Positions 33,101-41,019 of a stretch of DNA of 64,000 nt are shown piece by piece. Source of the stretch: CAYUYV01 sp050331455 (GTDB lineage Bacteria; Pseudomonadota; Alphaproteobacteria; JAJFIK01); the NCBI GenBank assembly GCA_050331455.1, contig JBHJGV010000058.1, positions 8,629 to 72,628 on the forward strand, given 5' to 3'. How positions within the stretch are numbered: position 1 is the first letter of the stretch; each line of letters begins with the position of its first letter. The notes beneath the pieces are model-generated. The model did not search any database and had not been told where the DNA came from. It was given only the letters and a program-made list of their open reading frames with translations. The position numbers and the translations under genes were made by a program.

Positions 33101-33433
33101 CGTCGGGGGCGGCGCGTCTTCTGCGCGCTGCTCCTTGATCGGCGTCGGTGGAATGATGGTGATGTCCTTGAGGACCGCGCGGATATTGACGATGGACGCA
33201 CCGGGATCCACCACGAGGCTCGCAAGGCCATGCCCCGCCCGCCAGGACGCGGCCGCCAAAGCCTCCGCATGATCCGTTTGTCCAGGGGCCGGGGAGCCCG
33301 CCTGCAGGACCCGGGGCGTCGCGTGGCCGCGATCCACGAGGGAGGGCAGCACCATCGTCCCCAGGACCAGGAAGGCCATTGTGACGAGACCGGACAGCAT
33401 TGCCCATGGGGTTTGAGTGCGAGGGGGGCGCAT
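30146..33433 (-). CDS. Membrane sensor with PAS, GGDEF and degenerate EAL domains
   Basis: 1095 residues from the chosen ATG; start uncertain, since the frame is open to 33682 and no clear ribosome site is seen. Order: one membrane helix (about 10-32), an extracytoplasmic beta-rich domain (to ~220), a bundle of about seven helices (225-430, like 7TMR-DISM sensors), a Pro/Ala-rich linker, PAS (about 496-610), GGDEF (about 620-785) with an intact GGDEF at ~711, and an EAL-like domain (about 816-1060). In the EAL domain the EAL motif reads VAR (~849) and the metal-site Asn is absent (VTVEVPSIELL), though DDFGAG remains. It should make c-di-GMP or sense it, but not cleave it. Confidence 0.85.
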   Translation of the reverse strand: MRPPRTQTPWAMLSGLVTMAFLVLGTMVLPSLVDRGHATPRVLQAGSPAPGQTDHAEALAAASWRAGHGLASLVVDPGASIVNIRAVLKDITIIPPTPIKEQRAEDAPPPTVPVPHRDLASGRWFMASLVNPSAEVQTRILVIQTPTLAGSGPFGAGVTGLTVEGGLYWAQGAPARSMARLESGAGAVAFAVRLAPGQATTLALRAGEGRAPYTVALWEPNSFQRVDRLVAGAKGVVVGVLIMLIALAVGRWALQGGQEELTVIAFACAGLYFVATGFGIQYTVVPADWSLAGGLRASALYVLAGVGLALVQHRLSLSRLGAGVSHWASRIAMLTLAGGVLALPGGIVAALAGPVALAISLFTAGAGVTLARARDARASALMPGLALIVLCVLAATLLSLTVPGPLADLQSIMLTGAVAAGITLLAVSSLLGRAERADAAVVPAASETAASDDAGADERGAGPSGASRPGTLLPLRHEPGTGVAPGPRVVPDASGDRSDLALEAARHGVWDLDPGSGRLVLSPVVAALLGTRPKRLGASLSAWLERVHPDDVETFRQGIEARIVQGNRSFAFLVRVLHDDQSYRWLMLRGTAVPGRDGRARRLLGIVTDETAQQETLDAGALRPMFDRLTGLAGRDLLFDRLDRVLRAQRARGPWDEDEAPALLRIDLDDFRTVNEVLGPVDADAILIAVARRLEGLVGETDTVARTGGDEFSILLAQGLGPGTEEDVGRLLADVIGAPLAVSDQDVTLSACVGLALALSEPEAEPGRNDRAAGGPRETARDLFVRAGTALARAKARGPCCTIAAPASRPQSSRPELDLDATLKAVLQGRQGGLTYQPIVDLQKSRLAGFVARLHVPSAPQGLLSTEDLVREAEDRGVMADLGLRLLEMAIGQIQDWQRRWPTEPPLFVTVEVPSIELLSLDFADELRTLVARAALPPHCLRFAVSEPLIWAQPEATGTTLRILKEDGVGLVLDDFGAGQGSLGRLTGGAFEAVTLGHGLVAGITTRPAGRLLVKGLATLTHDLGMDCIASGLETDDDVKVMRDLGLDYALGPTIGTPQMPDRAEALLARMLGPERGLPASVPEDVFGNRVEAAE

Positions 33434-33742
33434 GCGGAGCGTTCGGGTGCGGGACCTGGTGCGACCTCCCGTCCCCGGTCCCCGTTTCTGGGCCTTGGGG
33501 CACAGGGGCGGGCGCCTGCGGACTCCGGAGCCTCCGTTCAACCTATTCTGGCGCGCCACAAGACAACCCTCCCGCCCCACGGACCGGGCCGGTCCGGGCG
33601 CCGTGTAAAACCCCTGAAATGGCGGGCGGCTTTTCCCGTCCATGGAAGGACTGCCGGACTCAGCCGTGACCGGCCCCGCCAAAGGCTCGGTCTCCGCCTC
33701 AAGAATCGTGCTCCAAGGAAAAAGATCGATCCGGGAGGCCGG
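33434..33742. other. Region between GNAT gene and large sensor gene
   Basis: 309 bases upstream of the sensor gene on the minus strand. The sensor frame continues into it as a basic, Pro/Arg-rich stretch, which could be a translated N-terminal tail if the start is earlier. No promoter was identified. Confidence 0.3.
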
Positions 33743-34333
33743 TCAAACCGGCTGAATATCCTCGGCAAGCAGCGCAAACAGCAGGTGGTCCTGCCAACGC
33801 CCGTTGATCTTCAGATAGCCGCGGGCCAGCCCCTCATGCCGAAAGCCGCATCGCAGCAGAACCCTTTGAGACGATTCGTTTGTAGGGATGCATGCTGCTT
33901 CGATTCTATGCAGGCGCAAATCCTGGAATACGAATGCCGCCAGCCGGCGCACGGCGGCACTCATATGGCCGCGGCCGGCAAAGGGCTCGCCGATCCAATA
34001 ACCAAGGCTGGCGGACTGGCTGACGCCGCGGCGGATATTGGACAGGGTCAGTGCGCCGATAAGAATATCGCCCTGGGCGCAGAACAGGAAAAAGGGATAG
34101 GCCACATCGTCCCGGATTTCCTGGTGATAGCGGCGCACCCGCCGGCGAAAGGCGGCCCGGCTGAGATCGTCGGCGGGCCACAGGGGCTCCCAGGGCTCAA
34201 GAAAGGCCCGACTGCGCGAGCGCACGCCAGCCCAGGCTTCGAAATCTCCCGCATCCGGATAACGCAGATAGACCGTGCTGGCATGCAGCACCAGGGACGG
34301 CTCAAAGCCGGGTCTGGATCCTAATCCGGGCAT
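33743..34333 (-). CDS. RimJ-like GNAT acetyltransferase
   Basis: 196 residues. VYLRYPDAGDFEAWAGVRSR begins a GNAT fold of the ribosomal-protein-alanine acetyltransferase type; ASLGYWIGEPFAGRGHMSAA gives the acetyl-CoA loop, followed by LRLHRIEAACIPTNESSQRV and LLRCGFRHEGLARGYLKING, all hallmarks of RimJ/RimL. The family acetylates N-termini of ribosomal proteins, antibiotics or other amines. The ribosome site at the chosen ATG is weak (GGACAG). It stands on the minus strand downstream of the M16 peptidase gene, an arrangement seen in other Alphaproteobacteria, often with thrC, which is missing here. Confidence 0.9.
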   Translation of the reverse strand: MPGLGSRPGFEPSLVLHASTVYLRYPDAGDFEAWAGVRSRSRAFLEPWEPLWPADDLSRAAFRRRVRRYHQEIRDDVAYPFFLFCAQGDILIGALTLSNIRRGVSQSASLGYWIGEPFAGRGHMSAAVRRLAAFVFQDLRLHRIEAACIPTNESSQRVLLRCGFRHEGLARGYLKINGRWQDHLLFALLAEDIQPV

Positions 34334-34479
34334 GGGTCGACTGCTCTGTCCGTTGGCGCCTTTCGGGGAGCGGGGCCACGGACCTCGGCGCCGGGCACCC
34401 CTCTTTCGACCCAAGCAGACCTGAAGCTGTAGCCGCGTTCAACCGCACCGCATGCCGGATGGCACCGCAGGATCCGCCA

Positions 34480-35757
34480 TCACGCGGCTTTTGCCCGGTC
34501 GAAGGCGTCGAGGAGGCCCTCATAATGGCCGAGCGGCGTCGTGTCGCCGACCGCGGCGAAAGCCGGTCGTCCGCTGCCCAGCACGCGGGCGGCAAAGCTC
34601 CGAATGGCATCGGCATCGACGGCGGCGACCCGCTCCACCAGTTCCGTCGGAGGGACAATCCGTCCCTCCTGGAGCAGATCGGTCGCGGCCGCATCGGCCC
34701 TGCCGCCGGGGGATTCCAGCGCCATGAGCACGCCGGAGCGGATTTGGGCGCGAGCCCGGTCGAGTTCCTCGGGGCGGACATTTTCCGCCAATTCGCGCAT
34801 GTTCCGGGCCACGGAAGCTGCCACCTCCGGCAGGGCCTCGGGCGCCGTGCCCGTATAAACTGTCAAGGTCCCGGTATCGGTGTAGCTGCGCGCGCCGGCA
34901 TGGACCGCGTAGGCGAGGCCCCGCTCCTCCCGAATATCCTGGAACAGGCGGGAGGACATGCCGCCACCCAGGATCTCTCCATAGGCCCAGGAGGCGTAAT
35001 AGGCCGGGTCGCCCAAGGGGGCGCCTTCGAAGGCCAGGGTCAGATGCACCTGTTCCGTGTCCCCGGTCCCCCGCCGTTCCCCGCCGCGGAACTTTGCCGG
35101 TTCCGGCGCCGCCGGCGTGCCGCCGGGTGCCATATCGCCGAAGGCCGCTTCCGCCAAGGCGTGGAGCCGGTCCGGATCGACGGCGCCCGATGCACTGATG
35201 ACCAATTGGTCGGGTCGGTAGTGGCGGTCCTGGAAAGCGCGCAAATGATCGGTTGTGAAGGAACGCACACTGTCCAGCGTGCCGAGAATGGGTCGTCCGA
35301 AAGCCTGTTCCGGATAGGCCGCCTCCTGGAGCAGGTCGAAGACGAGATCGTCGGGGGTGTCATTGGCCCGGGCCAACTCCTGTAGGATGACGGTGCGCTC
35401 GCGCTCGAACTCCTCCGTGTCGAAGCGGGGCCTGCGGAGGATATCGGTCAGCAGATCGAGGCCCAGCGCCACATCATCCTTTAGCAGTCGGACGTGATAA
35501 GCGGTCTGGCTGCGGCCGGTATAGGCGTTGAAAAAGCCCCCGACGGCTTCGATGGTCTCGGCGATATCCCGGGCGCTGCGGGTGGCGGTGCCCTTGAAGG
35601 CCATGTGCTCAAGGAAATGGGCGATACCGTTCTCGGGTGCCGTCTCGTGACGCCCGCCGGCCCCGACCCACACCCCAAGGGCCACGCTTTCCACGCCGGC
35701 CATGGGATCGCAGGCCACACGCAGGCCATTGGACAATTCGGTGACGATCACGCCCAT
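34480..35757 (-). CDS. M16-family zinc peptidase (processing-peptidase-like)
   Basis: 425 residues from an ATG with GGAG upstream. The inverted zinc motif is GIAHFLEHMAFKGTATRSA (H-x2-E-H), with the third ligand Glu in ERERTVILQELARAND, so the enzyme should be active. Two M16 halves are visible, the second with SWAYGEILGGGMSSRLFQDI, typical of mitochondrial processing peptidase beta and bacterial YmxG/PqqL. It lacks a signal peptide and is likely cytoplasmic. Substrates are unknown. Confidence 0.94.
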   Translation of the reverse strand: MGVIVTELSNGLRVACDPMAGVESVALGVWVGAGGRHETAPENGIAHFLEHMAFKGTATRSARDIAETIEAVGGFFNAYTGRSQTAYHVRLLKDDVALGLDLLTDILRRPRFDTEEFERERTVILQELARANDTPDDLVFDLLQEAAYPEQAFGRPILGTLDSVRSFTTDHLRAFQDRHYRPDQLVISASGAVDPDRLHALAEAAFGDMAPGGTPAAPEPAKFRGGERRGTGDTEQVHLTLAFEGAPLGDPAYYASWAYGEILGGGMSSRLFQDIREERGLAYAVHAGARSYTDTGTLTVYTGTAPEALPEVAASVARNMRELAENVRPEELDRARAQIRSGVLMALESPGGRADAAATDLLQEGRIVPPTELVERVAAVDADAIRSFAARVLGSGRPAFAAVGDTTPLGHYEGLLDAFDRAKAA

Positions 35758-35840
35758 GAAATCTCCTTCAATCTGAACGTCCTAAACCTCCGCGCCCGTC
35801 ACGCGCAAGGCTCAAGCTTATCACTCCAAACCGGAGCCTG

Positions 35841-36293
35841 TCAGGGACGCGGATCGGTTGGCAGGGCCGGCGTGTCAGGGCGCGCGTCGGCCCCGAAGGG
35901 TGCGGGCGCCAGGGCGGACAGGATGAAGAATACGAAGCCCAGCACGAAGCACACGGGCTGGGCCGTCAGAGCGCGGCGGATCCCGGGCGCGTAGACGGTC
36001 TCATTGATGTGCACGCTGGCCTCGGCCTCGTCCTCATCCAGGCTCTGCAACTCAAGGGTCGCGATGCGCCGAATGACCCAGGCGCCGGCAATGATGGAGC
36101 CGATCCAGCAGGCCCAGGCGCTGACGATGAGCGCGAGCGCAACACCGGAGCGCGCATCGCCGGCCGTAAAAAAGGTCAAGGACAGGGCCAAGACCACCGA
36201 AGCGAGATTGATGAAGATCCTGGGATATTCCAGGACCACGCCGAAGCCGGACACGGTCTTGGTCCCGGTGGCGATCGACGTCCCCGCGCTCAC
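35841..36293 (-). CDS. Hypothetical membrane protein, three helices
   Basis: 150 residues from a GTG that overlaps the TGA of the upstream small gene (GTGA). Visible membrane segments: FINLASVVLALSLTFFT, VALALIVSAWACWIGSII and PVCFVLGFVFFILSAL; between the second and third is an acidic loop (LDEDEAEASVHINETVY). No family was recognised. The four-base overlap suggests coupled translation with the 77-residue gene and a shared role. Confidence 0.6.
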   Translation of the reverse strand: MSAGTSIATGTKTVSGFGVVLEYPRIFINLASVVLALSLTFFTAGDARSGVALALIVSAWACWIGSIIAGAWVIRRIATLELQSLDEDEAEASVHINETVYAPGIRRALTAQPVCFVLGFVFFILSALAPAPFGADARPDTPALPTDPRP

Positions 36294-36523
36294 AGTTTCA
36301 GCCTTTCGCACAGGCGCCGCGCGCAAACATCGCCGAATGTATTGCGGATCTTGCGCACCACGGAAAACCGGAAGACGCGGTCATTGTCCGGCTTGAGAAT
36401 GTCCTCGACCTCAGCCTCGGCCAGTTGGACCCGCAAGCCGAAATCCTTGGCGTCCTTGGCCGGGCACCCCTCGGTTCCAAGATATTTTTGCAGATTCCGG
36501 ATCTTCCAGTTCGCGCGCGTCAT
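36290..36523 (-). CDS. Small basic protein of 77 residues, unknown
   Basis: ATG preceded by GGAGG. The product is helical, with mixed charge: MTRANWKIRNLQKYLG opens, LAEAEVEDILKPDNDRVF lies in the middle, and the end is Arg/Lys-rich (VVRKIRNTFGDVCARRLCER). No membrane segment, no known domain. It is translationally coupled to the membrane protein gene downstream and lies about 190 bases beyond the surf1 stop, on the same strand as the oxidase cluster. Confidence 0.6.
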   Translation of the reverse strand: MTRANWKIRNLQKYLGTEGCPAKDAKDFGLRVQLAEAEVEDILKPDNDRVFRFSVVRKIRNTFGDVCARRLCERLKL

Positions 36524-36713
36524 GGCGTCCTCCGCGGGCCGACCCCTGCGCCCATCCCCAACGGTTGCGTTTTAGCATCGGGATCGCACCGAATTACGAC
36601 AACAAAACGTGAACAGATGGGCATAACAGCGATGCGAAACCCCAGCAAACCTCAAGAGAAAACCTCAAGAGATGCCGGAATTTCGTATGACAGAATCATA
36701 CAGCGACGTTTGG

Positions 36714-37454
36714 TCACCGCCCACGCCAGCCAAGGCGTCCATGGGCGGCGTGGTAGGCGCCGTAGACGCCGATGAGGCACAGCGCGAAGCCGAACCACGT
36801 GACCGCATAACCGAGATGGTTGTTGCGCGGCATGGTGACGGACGCTCCGCCCCGGGGCATGCCGCCGGGGGGTGTCGCGCTCTCCCGGGCGTCGACAAAA
36901 AGGGGGAGGGCATCCGGCACATTGGCCCAGGCGGCCATGGCCGGCCAATCCCGCCAATACCACTGCGCCGCCGCCGGATCATTGTCCGGCGTAAAAGAGC
37001 CCTTGCGCCCGGGAGACCGGATCAGCCCGGTCAAGGTGACCCTGCCGGTGACCTGACCGGCAGCCCGGGTCGCGGGATCGCGGAAAGCCATCGGCACAAA
37101 GCCGCGATTGACCAGAACCGGCGGCGCGCCATCCCTTTTGAGGGGCGTGATGATGAAGTAGCCGGGCTGACCGGCCCCCACATGTCCGAAAACCGGCATT
37201 TCCGCCCCGTGATCGAATGCGCCGCTGAGGGTCACCGGGCGGTATTCGAGGGAGGCGATGTCGCCGAGCCCGTCGCGTTCCAGAGTGTGCAGGGGAACGG
37301 CAGGCAGCGCCGGCCGGGCTTCCAGTTTTTCGATCAGATCGAGCTTCCAGATCCGCCGCTCCAGCTGCCACTGGCCCAAGGACAGCAAAAGCGCAAGGGC
37401 AAGCACCGAGAAAACCGTGAGCACGGGGTAGGGACGGAAAACAATAAAGGGCAT
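36714..37454 (-). CDS. surf1: SURF1-family oxidase assembly protein
   Basis: 246 residues from an ATG with GGGGAA upstream. Two membrane helices frame a periplasmic domain: the N-terminal helix follows MPFIVFRPYPVL and ends SLGQWQLERR; the C-terminal helix is LGYAVTWFGFALCLIGVYG. Conserved stretches include YRPVTLSGAFDHGAEM, VLVNRGFVP and QWYWRD. SURF1 helps insert heme a into cytochrome c oxidase. It closes the oxidase cluster, after the DUF983 gene. Confidence 0.93.
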   Translation of the reverse strand: MPFIVFRPYPVLTVFSVLALALLLSLGQWQLERRIWKLDLIEKLEARPALPAVPLHTLERDGLGDIASLEYRPVTLSGAFDHGAEMPVFGHVGAGQPGYFIITPLKRDGAPPVLVNRGFVPMAFRDPATRAAGQVTGRVTLTGLIRSPGRKGSFTPDNDPAAAQWYWRDWPAMAAWANVPDALPLFVDARESATPPGGMPRGGASVTMPRNNHLGYAVTWFGFALCLIGVYGAYHAAHGRLGWRGR

Positions 37455-37530
37455 GGGGTTCCCCGGTGCGCTGGCTGGACCTGACGCTGCGGCGCGACGG
37501 GCCTGCCCGGCCGACTCGGCTGAAAGCACG

Positions 37531-37908
37531 TCAGGAAAGGCGGCCTTCCGCAGCATCGCGGCGATACTGTTCGGAGATCAGCCAAGCCTTCAAAAGTCGG
37601 ATCGTGACCACACTGAGCGCCGGCACGATTGGCAGCCAGATAACCGCCTGGACCCAATAGGGCGCACGAAACATAACTTCCACTGCGATCAGTCCGACAA
37701 CCGCCACCGTGCCCACAATGAAAATGGCGAACGCGGCGGGCCCGTCACCCTGGTCGAACCGCTGGAAATCGAGATCGCACACGGTACAAGAGGGTGCGAG
37801 CCCGAGCCCAAAGGGTGTGGCGAACAATCCGCCTTCGCCGCAGCGGGGACATCGTCCCCGTAAACAGGCCCTGAGAGGCGACACCGGACGCGGATTAAGC
37901 GGTGTCAC
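37531..37908 (-). CDS. DUF983 membrane protein
   Basis: 125 residues from a GTG with GGGGAGG upstream. A zinc-ribbon-like start (LRGRCPRCGEGGLF then SCTVCDLDF, two CxxC pairs) is followed by two membrane helices. DUF983 proteins sit in alphaproteobacterial oxidase clusters between ctaE and surf1 or ispH, which suggests a role in oxidase or envelope assembly; no biochemical function is proven. Gap to ctaE is 45 bases, to surf1 76 bases. Confidence 0.9.
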   Translation of the reverse strand: MTPLNPRPVSPLRACLRGRCPRCGEGGLFATPFGLGLAPSCTVCDLDFQRFDQGDGPAAFAIFIVGTVAVVGLIAVEVMFRAPYWVQAVIWLPIVPALSVVTIRLLKAWLISEQYRRDAAEGRLS

Positions 37909-37953
37909 GCATGCCTCCCCTATCCCGGGTCATCCCTTCACGGAAGGCCTGCG

Positions 37954-38778
37954 TCAGTGGGCGATGGTTCCCGCACCCCAGACATAAATCATCGCGAAGA
38001 GGAACAGCCATACCACATCGACGAAGTGCCAGTACCAGGCGGCCGCTTCAAAGCCGAAGATGTTGCCATCCTTGAAATGGCCCGCATAGCCGCGCATCAG
38101 ACAGACAACCAAAAACACCGTGCCGATAATCACATGGGCGCCGTGGAAGCCGGTCGCCATGAAGAAGGTGGCGCCGTAGATGTTGCCGGAGAACGAGAAT
38201 GCTGCATGAGCGTATTCGTACGCCTGCACGCAGGTGAAGCAGAAGCCAAGAATGACCGTCAGCCACAGACCCTGGATATAGCCCTTCCGGTTACCGGTCT
38301 CGAGGGCATGGTGGGCCCAGGTGACGGTCGTCCCGGAGGTCAAAAGGATCAAGGTATTGATGAACGGCAGGTGCCAAGGGTCGAAGGTCTCAATGCCTTC
38401 CGGCGGCCACTGGGCAAATCCGTGATCCGTGGGGAACAGGGACGTGTTGAAATAGGCCCAGAACCACGCCACGAAAAACATCACTTCCGACGCTATGAAG
38501 AGAACCATGGCATAGCGGTGATGGAGCTGAACCACTGGTGTGTGATGGCCACCCACCTCGTGTTCTTTGATCACGTCGCCCCACCAGCCGATCATCACAT
38601 AGACCACGCCGGCCGCACCGATCACGAACACCCACGGGGTCTGCGGCACGCCGAACAGGCCGTCCGGGCGCATCCACATCACCGCACCGATGGCCATGAT
38701 GAAGGCACTGATCGAAGCCACCAGGGGCCAAGGGCTGGGATCCACCAGGTGATAGTCGTGATTGGCTGAACCGGCCAT
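37954..38778 (-). CDS. ctaE: Cytochrome c oxidase subunit III
   Basis: 274 residues from an ATG with AGGAGAG upstream. Seven membrane helices; HDYHLVDPSPWPLVASISAF, SEVMFFVAWFWAYF, TWAHHALETGNRKG and ATGFHGAHVIIGTVF are the subunit III signatures, ending with AAWYWHFVDVVWLFLFA. Glu in SEVMF lies near the entry of the D proton channel. Membrane protein of the aa3 oxidase complex. It follows ctaG by about 197 bases and precedes the DUF983 gene. Confidence 0.97.
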   Translation of the reverse strand: MAGSANHDYHLVDPSPWPLVASISAFIMAIGAVMWMRPDGLFGVPQTPWVFVIGAAGVVYVMIGWWGDVIKEHEVGGHHTPVVQLHHRYAMVLFIASEVMFFVAWFWAYFNTSLFPTDHGFAQWPPEGIETFDPWHLPFINTLILLTSGTTVTWAHHALETGNRKGYIQGLWLTVILGFCFTCVQAYEYAHAAFSFSGNIYGATFFMATGFHGAHVIIGTVFLVVCLMRGYAGHFKDGNIFGFEAAAWYWHFVDVVWLFLFAMIYVWGAGTIAH

Positions 38779-38975
38779 GATGTCTTTCTCTCCTCGCTGG
38801 GGCGCTGCCGGGCTGTCGGTGCCGCGCGATCCCCTCTCGACAATTCCTTTTTCTTTTACCACGGGATGTGCACCACCGCCCACCGCTTTGCAATGGGCTG
38901 CGGGGTCATGGGGCACACCTTTCGGCTAAGGTGCCGAAAATTCCCGCGCGTGCCGTGTTTCCGGCGCTTTCAGCC

Positions 38976-39542
38976 TCAATCCGCCGCAGGCCCGGACCCG
39001 GTTTTCGGGAAAAACGTGTAAGAGAGCGTGATGGTTTTCACGTCGTCCTGAGTCGGGTCCTCATCGAGTGCGGGATCGACGAAATACGAGACGGCCATGC
39101 GCAGGGTCTGTCCGGGCTCCAGGGTCTGCTCTTCGAAACAAAAGCAGTCCACCTTGGCGAAATAGAGCCCGGCTTTCTGCGGCGTGACATTGTAGGTTGC
39201 TGTGCCCGTCACCGCTTTATCGCTGGTATTGGTCACCTCGTAAAAGGCGAGCATGTTTTCGCCGATCCGGCCCGTGCTGCTGGTCTGGAGCGGCTTGAAG
39301 GTCCAGGGCAGACCGCGGGCGGTGTTGGCATCGAACCGAACGGTCATGGTGCGCTTAAGCACGGCCTCGCTGGTGACGGCGGCCACCTGGGTCGTGCCGC
39401 CGAACCCGGTCACGCGGCAGAATGCGTCATAGAGCGGGACCGCCGCGTAGGCGACGCCGATCATGGCGCCGGCGGCAAAACCGCAGGCAAGCGCCAGACG
39501 GATGTTTTTTCGTCCCTGAGTCACCGGAGAGACATCCTCCAT
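38976..39542 (-). CDS. ctaG: Cytochrome c oxidase assembly protein CtaG/Cox11
   Basis: 188 residues. Copper chaperone that delivers Cu to the CuB site of subunit I. One N-terminal membrane helix (LALACGFAAGAMIGVAYAAV) is followed by PLYDAFCRVTGFGGTTQ, and the copper-binding KVDCFCFEEQTL (C-x-C) lies in the periplasmic Ig-like domain. FVDPALDEDP and TITLSYTFF close the family pattern. It sits 30 bases after a coxF-like gene. Confidence 0.96.
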   Translation of the reverse strand: MEDVSPVTQGRKNIRLALACGFAAGAMIGVAYAAVPLYDAFCRVTGFGGTTQVAAVTSEAVLKRTMTVRFDANTARGLPWTFKPLQTSSTGRIGENMLAFYEVTNTSDKAVTGTATYNVTPQKAGLYFAKVDCFCFEEQTLEPGQTLRMAVSYFVDPALDEDPTQDDVKTITLSYTFFPKTGSGPAAD

Positions 39543-39572
39543 TCCATGGTCAAGGTGAGCCGTTCAGGCCGA

Positions 39573-39806
39573 TCAGAAAGGCCGGGCGACCGCACCCGGG
39601 CCAAGCTTGACCAGGGTGACCGCGAACAGCAGGACCGCGAACCCGATCAAGGATACGGCAATCGCGACATTGCGGCCCCGACGGGCCTTCACGAACGTAT
39701 CCCGGTCGACGCCCGACGGTGCGTAGCGCGCAGCAATATCCATTTCCTGACGGGCCGCGCTGTCGGACAGGCTGGCCGTTTCCAGAACGTCGTTGTGACT
39801 TGTCAT
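39573..39806 (-). CDS. CoxF-like small membrane protein
   Basis: 77 residues from an ATG with GGGAG upstream. A polar half (MTSHNDVLETASLSDSAARQ) is followed by RRGRNVAIAVSLIGFAVLLF, a single membrane helix. Small one-helix proteins at this place between ctaB and ctaG in Alphaproteobacteria are called CoxF and are thought to help oxidase assembly. Sequence similarity could not be tested, so the name rests on position, size and topology. Confidence 0.72.
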   Translation of the reverse strand: MTSHNDVLETASLSDSAARQEMDIAARYAPSGVDRDTFVKARRGRNVAIAVSLIGFAVLLFAVTLVKLGPGAVARPF

Positions 39807-39911
39807 CCAGGCACTCCCTGTCACCGGTTACGGGCCCGCGCACGCTCCACAGCAGGATCCGGCGCGACGCCCGGTCATTCGCCCCAAGCGTAAGACATTG
39901 GCGCGGTCCGA

Positions 39912-40913
39912 TCAGGGGGCAAGGCCCACCATCGGCTCAAAACCCAGAACCAGAAAAATGAGGAACAGATAAAGGATCGAGAACCGGAACAGCCGGCGGG
40001 CCACATGGTGGACCCGCGTCCGGGCGACCGCATCATCCCCACTGGTTCTGCCCAGCCACCACAACCATGCCGCAAGGGCTGTGAACCAGCCGCCGAGGAT
40101 CACGCTGGCCACGGCATACAGGACACCGGCGAAGCCAAGGGCGACCGGCGCCACAGTGACCGCCCAGAGCGCAACGGCGTACAGCAAGATCTGAAGGCGC
40201 GTGTCCGCTTCTCCGGCGACGACGGGCATCATGGGCACGCCCGCTTTTTCGTAATCCCCGGCCCGATAAAGGGCCAACGCCCAGAAATGGGGCGGCGTCC
40301 ACGTGAAAATGATCGCGAACAGGATGATCGGCTCGATCGCGATGCCGCCGGTCACGGCGGCCCAGCCGATCATGGGCGGGAACGCACCGGCAGCGCCGCC
40401 GATCACAATATTCTGCGGTGTGCGGCGCTTGAGCCATATGGTGTACACGAACAAATAGAACGCGATGGTCAGGGCCAGCAGGCCGGCAGCCGCCAGATTG
40501 ACCAGCAATCCCATGGCCGCCACGGAGGCGAATGAAAGAAACGCGCCGAAGGCCAGGGCTTCGTCCTTGCTCACCCGACCAAGTGGAATGGGGCGCCGGC
40601 GGGTCCGACCCATGATCCGGTCAATATCGGCGTCATACCACATATTGAGGGCGCCCGAGGCCCCCGCGCCCACGGCCATACAGATCAGCGCGGCCGCGGC
40701 AATCACCGGATTGATCGAGCCGGGCGCCATCAGCAGCCCAACCAGCCCCGTGAAGATCACCAGGGACATCACCCGGGGCTTCAACAGCACCACATAGTCA
40801 CGCCAGGTCGCGAGGCTCACTGCACCGTCGAACGCCCGGTCCCGTTCGCGCCAGGCCGGATTGTCCCAGGCGGCGTCGTCAAAAGGCCCTTCGATGGTGG
40901 ACGCATTGCTCAC
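39912..40913 (-). CDS. ctaB: Protoheme IX farnesyltransferase (heme o synthase)
   Basis: 333 residues from a GTG with GGGAG upstream; the open frame extends far further but the extra part is shadow of intergenic sequence. Converts heme b to heme o with farnesyl diphosphate. LLKPRVMSLVIFTGLVGLL, NMWYDADIDRIMGRTRRRPI (the Asp-rich prenyl-PP site N-x3-D-x2-D), YTIWLKRRTPQNIVIGG and WTPPHFWALAL are unmistakable UbiA/CtaB motifs. About nine membrane helices. Part of the cta operon. Confidence 0.97.
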   Translation of the reverse strand: MSNASTIEGPFDDAAWDNPAWRERDRAFDGAVSLATWRDYVVLLKPRVMSLVIFTGLVGLLMAPGSINPVIAAAALICMAVGAGASGALNMWYDADIDRIMGRTRRRPIPLGRVSKDEALAFGAFLSFASVAAMGLLVNLAAAGLLALTIAFYLFVYTIWLKRRTPQNIVIGGAAGAFPPMIGWAAVTGGIAIEPIILFAIIFTWTPPHFWALALYRAGDYEKAGVPMMPVVAGEADTRLQILLYAVALWAVTVAPVALGFAGVLYAVASVILGGWFTALAAWLWWLGRTSGDDAVARTRVHHVARRLFRFSILYLFLIFLVLGFEPMVGLAP

Positions 40914-41019
40914 GTGTTGCTCTCCCAAACGAAACGATCGGTCCGCCTTCGGAAGACGGCTCCCCGGTCCGGGCGGGGCCCGGGCCGGGGCAGAAGATGT
41001 GATCCGTCCGACCGCATGA

